Of a stretch of DNA of 64,000 nt, positions 54,660-64,000 are shown one piece after another. Numbering within the stretch: the first letter of the stretch is position 1; the number at the start of each line of letters is the position of its first letter. A program made the position numbers and the translations under genes. The stretch lies in NCBI GenBank assembly GCA_035610365.1, contig CM069439.1:7502001-7566000 (forward strand). Reading direction: 5' to 3'. The notes under the pieces are model-generated. The model had not been told where the DNA came from and ran no database searches. It saw nothing but the letters and a program-made list of their open reading frames with translations. Origin of the DNA: Aquatica leii (taxonomy: Eukaryota > Arthropoda > Insecta > Coleoptera > Lampyridae).

Positions 54660-55435
54660 ATGTCAGATGATCTTCAAAATTCTGTACTTCTTAGTACATT
54701 TTATTCTCGAAGGAAAAGGTACCGACTATATTTTCATCGTAATCAAATTGTGTGGGACAACGAGAAACCACCATATGGTAAATACTTTCATTCAGAATAC
54801 TTCGCTTTATTATATACTTCACTTGCAGCACAACACACTTTGCCAATTGAAAATGTAATTGCTGTTGGATATAAATATTTAGACAGTGGTCCAGCTGAAG
54901 ATCGTTGTTACGATCCTCATTATTTTACCATCCATTATGCCGAAAAAAAGGAAATTAATCTCTGGTGCTACAATTCTCTTACCTTAAGACACTCAGATAC
55001 CTATCAGGTATCATCATGGGTGAAGACACTTCAAAACCATTTACAGAGTAAGCCGCACTTTTTAATAATCTTACAAAAGTACACAAACTCTTTTAGGCTT
55101 TTGTAAACGACCTAAGAAACTACTGTTGTTTGTAAATCCTTATGGAGGAAAAAGGAAAGCTATGAAAGTATTTGAAAAATATGGAAAACCGTTATTTAAC
55201 ATTGCTGGTGTTGATGTGAGCGTTATTGTGTCACAAAGACAAAATCAAATCCGGGACATTCTGATTCATCACAACTTGGACATGTTCGATTCAGTGGCCT
55301 GCGTTGGTGGTGATGGCACTGTTTCCGAACTTTTTAATGGCTTAGTTATTCGTGAATGTAAACTACAGGGGATTAATCCTGACGAGTCTAAACAGAGTTT
55401 ACCTAAACCTACACTACCTATCGGAATTATACCAG
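54660..55435 (+). CDS. Cerk: Ceramide kinase, first two coding exons (N-terminal 242 residues)
   Basis: Exon 1 is 54,660-55,047, the intron 55,048-55,096 (49 bp, GT-AG), and exon 2 55,097-55,435, where a GT donor follows ATACCAG. Both joins keep phase 1. Exon 1 (129 codons) is the PH-like N-terminal domain (RYRLYFHRNQIVWDNE..., LPIENVIAVGYK, WVKTLQNHLQ). Exon 2 opens the diacylglycerol-kinase catalytic domain: KRPKKLLLFVNPYGGKRKAM, then VACVGGDGTVSELFNGL (the GGDGT nucleotide-binding motif), and LPIGIIPG. Ceramide kinase makes ceramide-1-phosphate from ceramide and ATP at internal membranes. The remaining catalytic exons are not seen in the next 8.5 kb, so the gene continues beyond the window. 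The leader could contain an unseen intron. Confidence 0.9.
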
Positions 55436-56470
55436 GTAATGTCCTAAATATATTTTTAATTTGATAATATTTGGAAAACATAAATTTACTGTTATACACC
55501 TAATATATAATGAACAATAATTTTTGGGATTTTTTTTAATTACATTGTTTTGAATATTTTTACTTAATTGAAATTTAATTTAAAATGCTGATTATGCAAT
55601 CGCTTAAATGAACAAGAATTTTATGGTCGTTTATAATTTAAAATTAAAAAAAAAACAGGTTTCCTAAAATTTAAATTTAGAAAAAAATGGCGCGCGCAGT
55701 CTCCTAGTGGCGTCTTGTAAACAAATCAATAAATTAGTTTTAGACAGCTTTAATGAACTCTCTGAAGGCGCTCTTTACAAGGAATAAATACACGTGTCTT
55801 GCATGATACTGATTTGTACGGTGTCTGATACACCTTGAAGCATTAAAACTGGCGGTCATTTGTATGGACGGTGACGTCACAGCTACTGTTTATCAATTTT
55901 CATTAAGATCAACTGATTATGGCTTCTTGGGCTATGTTTATTAATAAGGAAATACGATTAAAGATCATTCATTTTGCCTCTTCCTTGCAGTTTTTTTTCT
56001 CTACTTCTATTTTTGTAGATGCTTTTCAGTTGCCATCTCGTTTAGTGCCTTTTCGATTTTTGTATTTATTGTCTAATCATTAATGTTAGGTATTAGGTGC
56101 TCATTTTTTTTATACCATGCTGTGGTTCTTCACTTATGTTCTTAGCAGTTTTTTAAAATTGTGCCAGATATTCTTTTCGTTGTGATTTATCTGTTTTATG
56201 CAGTTTTGATGTAATTTTATTTTTTATCTTGTCTGGAATATCAGTTCTTCGGTTCTCTTTCCTTTTTTGAAACATTGTTGCTTTGTTTTTTTATTATACT
56301 TGGCCAGATTCTTTTGTGCAATCTTTTAACTTGTATAAAAAATTGTTTATCTTGTTTTTCTCATATGAAACGCTTTTTTCTAAGTCGATGTCGTCGTTTT
56401 TTATTATTTTTGCGAAATAATTGACAGCTATACATTTTAGCGTAATTTTTTTTTTCTGTTTTAAAATTAT
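55436..56470. other. Ceramide kinase intron 2, AT-rich start
   Basis: No coding exon of the kinase and no TE motif found. A ggcgcgcgcag GC patch is at 55,690. Confidence 0.4.
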
Positions 56471-56538
56471 AGGTACAATCATATGAAAATAAAATGGGAC
56501 AGGGGGATTCCCTGATGCTAATTTACAGTGTTTGAGTA

Positions 56539-57574
56539 CACTTGTTTTGAAAAAAATCGAGACAAACTTTTTGTGACGAACGGATGTTTTAATAGTGTAA
56601 ACAGGGTTTGGCCGTAAGAACTGCCCGTGTCCCTGTAGGTGGTACTATCCAACGCAGAAGAATTCTTGATGTAATTTTGCTTTATGACATCCCACCCATC
56701 TTGAATTGCATCAACAAGTTCAGCGCGGTATTGAGGGATTCAATTTGGCTCTTGTTGGTTTCGAATTAACTGCCATGACTTCAGCTCAAACGTTTTCAAT
56801 GATGTTAAAATCGGGACTTTTTTCCTATTACGGCAGGACGCGCAGATTGTTTTCCTGAATCCAAGTCTACACGATTCTTAATGAATCTATTGGGGCGTTA
56901 TCCTTACAAAAGCAAGAAAAAAATAGATTAATGTTAACGTAATCATTGAGAAGAAACTGTTATGCAGTATGCTGCAGTAGAGAGATATTAGGATGATGAT
57001 AACAATTCTTTCTCTTTTTATAACAATTTGTATGTATTTAATTTATGTCAATAAAGACCAAATAATCATAATTAAGAACACTTATTTGTTGAAAAATATA
57101 GTCACCATCCGGATATTGAATTTGCACCGACGCGTAGGATATTTACGTATGTGTTGGACCGCGGGAGCTTACCCAACCCTAAGTATTCACTGAGAAACGG
57201 CTGCTGTTTTACAGAGACTGATGTAATTTTTTTTTATAGGTCCATCGTTATTAAATTATTTTTCGTTGCTATAAAATGACGCTTTGCCAAAACTCTAAAG
57301 GTTCATTAATATAGCGTTGGACGAATTCCATACGATTCTTCTTGTTTTTTACAGTTGATAGCACATTACAAAGTACTCATTATTGACAAATAATATTTTT
57401 AACAAAAAATTAGTTTTTCCTTTTTTGATTTCAATATTCTTGATGTTGACACCCGCTGCGTTGGGTAGGACCACCTACAGGGAAACACGTGGCTCTTACT
57501 ATCAAACTCCGTTTACACCATTAAAACTTATGTTCGTCACAAAAAGTTTTTCTCGATTTTTTTCAAAACGAGTG
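56539..57574 (-). mobile_element. Tc1-like element, internally deleted, with about 140-bp inverted ends
   Basis: CACTTGTTTTGAAAAAAATC at 56,539 is mirrored by GATTTTTTTCAAAACGAGTG ending at 57,574. TA flanks both sides (56,537-56,538 and 57,575-57,576). The similarity between ends continues for about 140 bp (ctttttgtgacgaac, cctgtaggtggt, ccaacgcag). Inside, the minus strand reads SPDFNIIENV and AEVMAVNSKPTRAKLN (about 56,820-56,745), the line around the third acidic residue of Tc1-like transposases. Most of the gene is gone. Confidence 0.88.
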
Positions 57575-57576
57575 TA

Positions 57577-58380
57577 CGTCGTCTTTAAGTTTGTATTAAT
57601 TTGGCGTTTTGTATTGTTTCCTGTCTATTGTTTCTATTGTTTTCGCTAAGTAGTTATTTATTACCTTACTTGCTTATTTAAAAACTAACTGCAAAAATAT
57701 ATGCATTGGCAAGATTAAATTTTTTATTTATTTTACAAAAAAGCCCTAATTATGTAGCGGTTGTAATGTATATGTTTACCCATTTCGTATCCTAGCCATT
57801 ACGAGTAAATTATATCAAAGTAAAAAATAATAGCTATTCATCCGCCAAGTGCGTTATTACGATAGTGCTGCCATAATTGTCGGATTACCGACGAGGACCC
57901 TCCCCCAACCAAAAAATCGACAATCATACTTTTACTATATAAAATTGCACAATCTTTAAATAAAGTAATTAATAAAAAAAGAGATTGATAATAGGTATGA
58001 GAGCAAAACATTGAAATCAATAATCAATCATTTTCAAACACTGACTCGACTATACAAATTTGATCTTTTTGTACATACATAGTGTTACATGTTATTATTT
58101 ATGCATTTTCTATAAGTAATAATTCTAATTAAAATTTACGCTGCCATTGGTTAGCGGACTCCACTGTTTGTAAATGCTTAATTGTATTTGACATTTACGA
58201 AAGGGGAGCGCAAACAAAACCAACTTTTACTTTTTTACTTTAAAACGCTGGGAACGGTCAAATTTTTGTTAAAACGCTATTCTTCTTCGTCGACATTTTT
58301 ATTGGCATTATATGAGATCGAAAGTAGCCGGGGACATTCGTTACTGTTCTGTGTGTGCTTGTGTCCCAGAAAACGCGATT
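57577..58380. other. Intronic spacer, nothing recognised
   Basis: A C-rich patch (accctcccccaacc near 57,897) and AT-rich flanks. No exon of the kinase recognised. Confidence 0.4.
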
Positions 58381-60600
58381 GTTAGAACGACACGACTGTG
58401 ACATGGCGTTACCACGTCCTGGTATTAATTTAACTCTGAGAACTTCTATCTACGAGTTCTATTCGTTCTAGAGATGTGTTCCCTCTACATCTACTCGTCT
58501 AAAAATTTCTAATAGTGCTTTGTCTTCTATTTCTCATTGTTTTCTTCCCTTTCACCGGTGTTGCAAACGTCGTAAATGTTTTTGGCAATCGGATTCCGAC
58601 TATTGGCTATTCTTTTGGTTCTTGCCTTTAGATTTTGTGGCTTAGTTTTTTGACTTTGTTAGCAGTATTTTGTTGGTTGTAACTGGGATGCTACCTAATT
58701 GATCATTCCATTTTGCTGTACTGATATTCTTTTTTGCTTAAGTTTTTAGCAAATGTTTTTGGTTTTAATTCTTAACTATCTGGTTTCAGTTTTTCTTTTC
58801 TTTTGGGTTTACTATTCCGTTTGTCGGCATTTAAGTCTTTACGACTTAGGTCAGCAAATGGTACGAATTCGTTCTATAACTAAGTAAAATATCTTCTCTC
58901 TTTCGTTTCTTTTGCAATTCTCTAGTGTTTGGGCGCTTGATTGGGCATGGAAGGATTGGTCGCCCCTTTCATTTCTTCTACGGAGGGCAAAACTATACAG
59001 ACACTTATATACATCTAGCCTTATCTGTCTTCGTGTTTCTTACTTTTCATTTTGCTTCTTTTTGATTGGTTGATTCTGCATTCTTCTTGTTCCTCCTAAA
59101 AGTTCGATTTTTGTGCAGTTGGTTGGGCACCGTAGGGTGGTTTCTTTTTTCGTTTCTTTCACGGGAAGAAAAACGAATCAAGCATTAACAGCAAGTCTTA
59201 TCTTTCTCCGTCTTTTCCTATCTCTATCTTACCTACTTTTCATTTATTTCTTCTTGGGTCTAGGATTTTTCTATATGCCAGCCATTTTTCTTTTCTTTCG
59301 ATTTTCTTTAAGGTTCGCTTCTTGGATGGTTAGTTGAATATAGAGACATCAAGCCTTATCTTTCTACGTCGTTCTTTTTTCTCTCACTTCTGTATTTTTT
59401 GCTTTCTTTTTCTGCTTTTCTCTTTGCTGTTTACTGCAACATTGCTTTTCTCTTCTTCTTTTCTTTCTAAGCTTTTTCTTTCTCTTGCTTTGTCGGGCTT
59501 AGTTGGTTTCTGTTTTGTTGTTTTTGGTCTGAAACCTGGGATAGACTACAACGTCGATTCTTGTACTCTACGTACTTCCGCTTAGTGTTTGCTCTTGAGA
59601 TATTTTAATCCGTTCTATGGCTTTTAGGTGCTAGGTGACATTCCAATGCAATGAACAAAGCCTAGTGATGTTCGGTTAGCAAGTGAAGTTTCTTTTCTTT
59701 CTTATTTACTCTTACTCATTGTCTTTCTTTCTTTGGGTTTTGTTTGTAGTTATGCGGGTTGGACTTTACTTTGTTTGGTACACTCAGGTAATGTTTGGAT
59801 TTTTGAATTATATTGTTGTGATATTTGGATTAATGATTGGTTTCTTTGACTTTTAGGTAATCCGACTTATATCGACTTGCAATCACAATCCTCCAAAAGA
59901 TTTCTTCGTTGGATTTCTTTTTTTAGATCCTTCGAGTCTACTTGTTTGCTTTGCGTTGACTTTTTGACACAACTAACGTAGTTCATCTTCTTCATTTTTT
60001 CTTTTCTGATTCCGCATATGCACACTCAACTTCCGATGTATACTTGAGTTTCTTCTTTCAATTTCTTCAGTTTCTTAGTTTTTGGGATTATGTTAAGGGA
60101 GGGGCTTTGTCACTCGAGGTTAGGGTTTCATTGGGTTTTTAGCGCTCTTGGTTCTTGGCGCTTGCCAAAACTTCTTACTCTTATCGTCGTGAGTTCGTTA
60201 AGTGTTCTCTGAGGACTTTTTTCTCGTTTACTGGGGCTTAAGTATCTCCACTTCGTGCGACTGTTGAGAAAGATGTCCACTTTTTAGAAGTACCTTTTTT
60301 CTCTGGGATGACTTAATTGTGTACTGTAGGACTTCTAAGCGCTTTGGCAACTCTTTGTTTAGATACCTCACTACTTTGGTGTTTTTCTGTGAAAGTTGAT
60401 TAATTGTAGCTTTTAGGGTTTGATCCTTGGAGTATGCCTTAACTTCTATCTTCTTTTAACCGTTTTGTCGTCGTCTCCAGGTGTTCATTTTGCGGTGGGG
60501 GATTTGTTACATGTCATTATTTATGCCGAGGATCTTTATTAGTACGAGTGGCGCTTAGTATTTCTCTTTCTTTTACTATAGTCCTCAACCACGCCCACGA
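58381..60600. repeat. 2.2-kb pyrimidine-rich stretch with degenerate repeats
   Basis: The plus strand is dominated by T and C with strong strand asymmetry. Loose units of about 160-180 bp recur at 59,015, 59,192 and 59,352 (agccttatctgtcttcgtg, aagtcttatctttctccgtc, aagccttatctttctacgtc), each after a ttgg.....gg segment. Frames here give only F/S/L-rich translations, or K/E/R-rich ones on the minus strand, as base composition predicts. I see no domain. Confidence 0.5.
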
Positions 60601-60870
60601 CATCGTAGCTAGCCATGGCGACTTCGTTGTTACCAATGGGACCCCCTAAGAATTGGTTGGTGCACAGACCTCAAAACCGGGACATGTCCCAGTGTACCGG
60701 GACGTATGGCAGCTCTATATTACGATTATTACGCCCGGAAAGCAATGTGATTTCTGGTCCGAGTGATCTATGTTGCTGGATCTATAATGCCAGTGGTGCA
60801 TACAAGATTTTATTTTACACTTTATATAAAATAAAAACTAAAAATGAACAATTACTTTAGTTTCTATTTT
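60601..60870. other. GC-richer patch with ccgggac motifs
   Basis: ccgggacatgtcccag and accgggacg near 60,678-60,703 form short palindromes. One 81-codon frame spans the patch but has no known domain. Confidence 0.35.
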
Positions 60871-61585
60871 ACTAAATCTACAAGTATCTCGAGTAGTTTA
60901 GAACAATAAATAGTTTGACGTTTAATTATTTATTTGTGAAACGAGTTTGTAAAAATTGCTCAAATATGCTATGCGTAAATTATAACGAAGTGAAAAATAA
61001 AAATATAAAGTGCTTTTACGAAAAAACTTATTTTTTTATCAAAATTTGCAAAAAAGTTATTTTGTTTGTGACAATATTAGTCATTCATTGCCACTTTCAA
61101 ATTATTTTTCTACTACATTACTTAAAAAAAACTTGTTGGGTTCAAGTATATCTTCTGTTAATTCCAGTAACATTTATTATAAAAAATTATTAGTAGAATA
61201 TTAGGCATATACTCTATACAAAAGTGAGAAGGAATTCTTATATGGTAATTACTGTATAGAGAACGGACAATCCTTTAGTGTTCAAATAATAATTTCCTAA
61301 TTTATAACGTTAATAAAGGATTTGTGGATTTTATTTATAAATAATGTATACCAATAATTAAAATTAAAGTAAAATTTGATTACCGAAATGTTATTGTTTT
61401 ATTGTAAGGTGTTTAACTATTTAAATAGTTGCACTTGCTTCCTGTTTTTTATACGGAATTCTAATTGAAAAAATTATATTGCATAATAAAACGCGGTCAT
61501 TCGAATTCGGTTTCTTAAATAAATGTTCAAATTAAGTAACATGAGTGAAATTCGATGACACGAGAATTTACTATGTATGAATAAT
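60871..61585. other. AT-rich spacer, nothing recognised
   Basis: No exon or TE motif. The frame at 60,915-61,193 is K/F/N-rich low complexity. Confidence 0.4.
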
Positions 61586-61764
61586 AGTATGTAAATGGCT
61601 ATAAATATGGTTTGGTTTTTTTTATACCCGCGTAATTCAAATAAATTTTGAATAAGTTGTTTATACGTAGTGGTTTTAGTTTGCGGCTTATTTAAAACTC
61701 ATTTGAACTACGCGGGTATAAAATCAGCTTTCAACGTTTCTATATTAATAGCCATTTACATACT
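61586..61764. repeat. 179-bp foldback MITE
   Basis: The outer ends agtatgtaaatggctat (61,586) and atagccatttacatact (ending 61,764) are inverted. So are the inner blocks tatacccgcgtaattcaaat (61,623-61,642) and atttgaactacgcgggtata (61,703-61,722). No coding sequence. Confidence 0.75.
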
Positions 61765-62446
61765 GTTAAAATTAAGCTTTGCCAATGCAAACATTTTTGC
61801 AGTGTTAGCTTTGAAATAAGCAAGAAAAACAATAAATATCTACTTAGCGAGAGCAATAGCACATCGCCGGGCATAAAAACAATACAACACGCTGAATAAA
61901 TACCAATTTAAAAGCGATCTACTCAAATTAGCATCCCCCTGTCCCATTTTTTTTTTCATATGAGTGTACATCATTCTTTCTTTTATTTAACATTCTTAGT
62001 AAATAAAGATAGAGGGTGTTTGTACTTTTTCTCTGTTTCGTTTTTTTTATAGTTATTTGGATTGTGTAAAATAAGGGTATTGTAGTAAGAGGAGAAATTT
62101 CATCTAGATATAAAGTCATCGACTTGTTTAATAGAAATCTTAGAAAGTGAATGATGACTACATAATTAAATTAATTTTTATGGGTTACAACATTGTTAAT
62201 AGTTGTGAGCATAGGTCGTATTGACGTCTTTAACAGAAAAAAACAACTTTTCCATCAAACGTCATAAGTAACTTTTAAAATAGCTTTGAAGCCTTGTTAT
62301 GGTTTGTTTGTTTGTTTCTTAACAGGTCCAATTCTTTCTAAAAATAATTTTTGTAATTACTTGGTACAAAGACCACCTCAATTATACTTATATTGGCTTA
62401 TTAAGATAATTTCATAATTTTTTTGTATATGTTATTGCATATTTGT
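61765..62446. other. AT-rich spacer with one end of an inverted pair
   Basis: At 61,923-61,969 the sequence gcatccccctgtcccatttt... is the inverted match of 56,471-56,515 (aaaatgggacagggggat). No gene is seen. Confidence 0.4.
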
Positions 62447-62569
62447 CAGTAGCGTAGTCAGGATTTGGGATGGGGGGGGGGGTTGAAAAAATACAAATAT
62501 AAGTATGCAGTGTGAAGTCTTAAGGGGAGGGGTTCTAACTCTCCAACCTCTCGCTTGGCTACGCCGCTG
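62447..62569. repeat. hAT-type MITE, 123 bp
   Basis: The left end CAGTAGCGTAGTCAGG and right end CTTGGCTACGCCGCTG (complement CAGCGGCGTAGCCAAG) are the typical CAG.GGCGTAGCCA hAT ends, and a G-run follows the left end. The flanking 8-mers do not match, so the target duplication has decayed. Confidence 0.65.
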
Positions 62570-63470
62570 CTTATCATAAATAGATAAATTTAATCTTTTT
62601 ATAGGATTTATTTGCTGATGGCGTTTTGCAAAAAATATTTTCATACATTTATGACTTTATACGACTGATATAAGTGTGTAAATATTTTGAGATGTAGTAG
62701 CATGGGCTATTCCAGTTATCTGTTATAAATTTGTTGACTACATTTAAGAGTGTTGATCCGTTTTTACAACACACTGTGCTATGTGCGTTTATTTTTTAAA
62801 CTTGCACATTATGAGAACCTGGATAAAGCGAAAGGTAGTTTTTGGTAGTTGTGCTCAAATTAAATTAGTCCGCGCCGCACTTATAGATTTAGTATTTTGT
62901 GCCGACACCCTTGTGCACAGAAATAAAAGCAACTCTAAAGATAAAACTCATATGCTAAACATTTTTCCATTCTAAAATAATATTTTAATCTTCTTAGTCT
63001 TTTCCACCTACTTTAATTTACTGAATGCAACGTTTAGCCATTTACTGCTTATTTAATACTAGTTTTACTATCATATGGTTTGAGGACCATTCGCAGTTAT
63101 ATATTTGTTGTTCTATTTGCTATTTTATTCTTTCTATGTTGTCGTTGAAATAAATATACTCGTTGTTACACGTGTGTTAGTCGATTTATCTACCTTAAAC
63201 GTTAACAGGTGAAAATGGGCATCTGTAATTTATTTTTTTCTCCGTTTTGGTGCTCTTTTAATTAAATTATAATTGACACATCAAAAATCATGATGGATTC
63301 TATTAATTTTACACCCACGATGTACTCTCCGAAGCTTTGAGCTGCCGCTACTTACTTTAGGGTGATTAAGTTACTGGTAAGAGATCTCACTTTAGCCAAG
63401 CGCCGATTTAAGTTCTTACCGTAACAATCTTAAGACGAATTTTTTTTAGTAAGAGGCAAGATTTACAAAA
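62570..63470. other. Spacer, nothing recognised
   Basis: The frame at 62,781-62,975 has no domain. It is AT-rich, within or beyond the kinase intron. Confidence 0.35.
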
Positions 63471-63925
63471 TCTTTTAAGGTCGCATACAGTGCAAAAAAA
63501 GTCGCACCGTCGCAGAAGAGCTTATTGTACCTGCTGCGCTTGACATGGTTGGAGGAAAGGTAATAAATTTGGTCTGAAACTTGATGCTACTGACAGTAAT
63601 AAAGACTAACACCTTGACATGGTTTCTGTATAATATCGTTGAAGACTTGATGTTCTGCAAAGGCATCAATAGAAGCGCAACGACTCAACATTTACTTTAC
63701 GATGCTTGACAAGTTAATAAACGAAAATGGTTTGGGTTGGAAAAAATATATCGGTTTGGTCACTAGGAGGATTCATTGCATTATTCATAAGGAAGTACTT
63801 GCGTCGAAGTCGATGAGGTCTTAATTGAGTCTGGTATTAGAACGTGTCGACATAGCAAACTACATAAAAACGGAGTCACTGAAAACCAGATTTTGAAAAA
63901 AATGTCTATAGAAGCTTTTCTATAC
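63471..63925 (+). pseudogene. hAT transposase relic (SCAND3/ZBED5-like)
   Basis: Broken frames read KSRTVAEELIVPAALDMVGG near 63,499-63,560, EDLMFCKGINRSATTQHLLY near 63,640-63,698, and RRIHCIIHKEVLASKS near 63,765-63,815. This is the order of landmarks in this group (VAE.L..P....M...; DLLFCK.L...T....L.D; HCIIHRE.LA.K). The part with the first acidic residue is deleted. It runs towards the right edge. Confidence 0.75.
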
Positions 63926-64000
63926 TACTACAGTTTACGATGGCTTTTACGTGGCAATGTTTTATCCCCTACATTTGATTCAAGTCAAGGAATTTGCGCT

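Noticed and set aside
58182..58385. 67-codon frame as a missing ceramide kinase exon
   Set aside because: It has none of the catalytic-domain lines expected after IIPG (no GSTD or LHI..G segment).
59113..59585. Two plus-strand F/S/L-rich frames
   Set aside because: Expected by chance in the pyrimidine-rich tract. They look like membrane proteins only because of base composition.
1..64000. tRNA, rRNA, CRISPR arrays, bacterial operons
   Set aside because: No cloverleaf, rRNA-like block or regular spacer array was seen. Introns, TATA/initiator sites and TE types are eukaryotic, so bacterial contamination is not supported.

Overview
This window is nuclear DNA from an insect. It is AT-rich and intron-bearing, with three host genes in a matrix of decayed transposable elements (TEs). 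The host genes have arthropod or general animal character: a tipE/TEH sodium-channel auxiliary subunit (34.5 kb, intronless), the first two coding exons of a ceramide kinase (54.7-55.4 kb), and a four-exon minus-strand gene (8.67-25.69 kb) for a secreted-type or single-pass membrane protein that I do not recognise. The TE set (Penelope-like elements, BEL/Pao, piggyBac, pogo, Tc1-like, hAT, gypsy, R1-like LINE remnants, foldback MITEs) fits a large TE-rich insect genome. A beetle is plausible, but I cannot prove the order. Nothing bacterial is present.

Layout. 0-8.6 kb: two Penelope-like (PLE) copies facing away from each other, a pogo 3' part, a LINE scrap, a second PLE family, and the 3' half of a BEL/Pao element. 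8.7-25.7 kb: the minus-strand membrane-protein gene. Its three downstream exons lie at 8.67-9.30 kb and its first exon at 25.25-25.69 kb. The roughly 16-kb first intron holds a piggyBac with intact ends and TTAA duplications, PLE and pogo fragments, a 4-kb transposon with long inverted ends and an unassigned DDE-type transposase, and several foldback MITEs. 25.7-34.4 kb: LINE and PLE scraps, a diverged tandem repeat, and a pogo element split by a Tc1-like insertion. 34.4-35.3 kb: the TEH gene with a TATA box. 37.9-53.9 kb: a large inverted duplication. Two copies of a ZMYM1-like hAT, each with the same extra 0.8-kb segment, face each other. The left copy is interrupted by a second hAT (8-bp target duplication), the right copy by an internally deleted gypsy element. 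54.4-64 kb: ceramide kinase, whose second intron runs on past 55.4 kb and holds a deleted Tc1-like element, a pyrimidine-rich stretch and small MITEs. A hAT relic ends the window.

All TE coding regions carry stops, frameshifts or deletions, so none looks autonomous. The features I would look at first are the host gene bridging a TE-filled intron, hammerhead-ribozyme-like folds at three PLE-type ends with compensatory base changes, the near-identical small ORF kept in both arms of the inverted duplication, and the long-inverted-repeat transposon. Intron-exon joins were made by eye from GT/AG sites and reading-frame phase. Transcript data would settle them.
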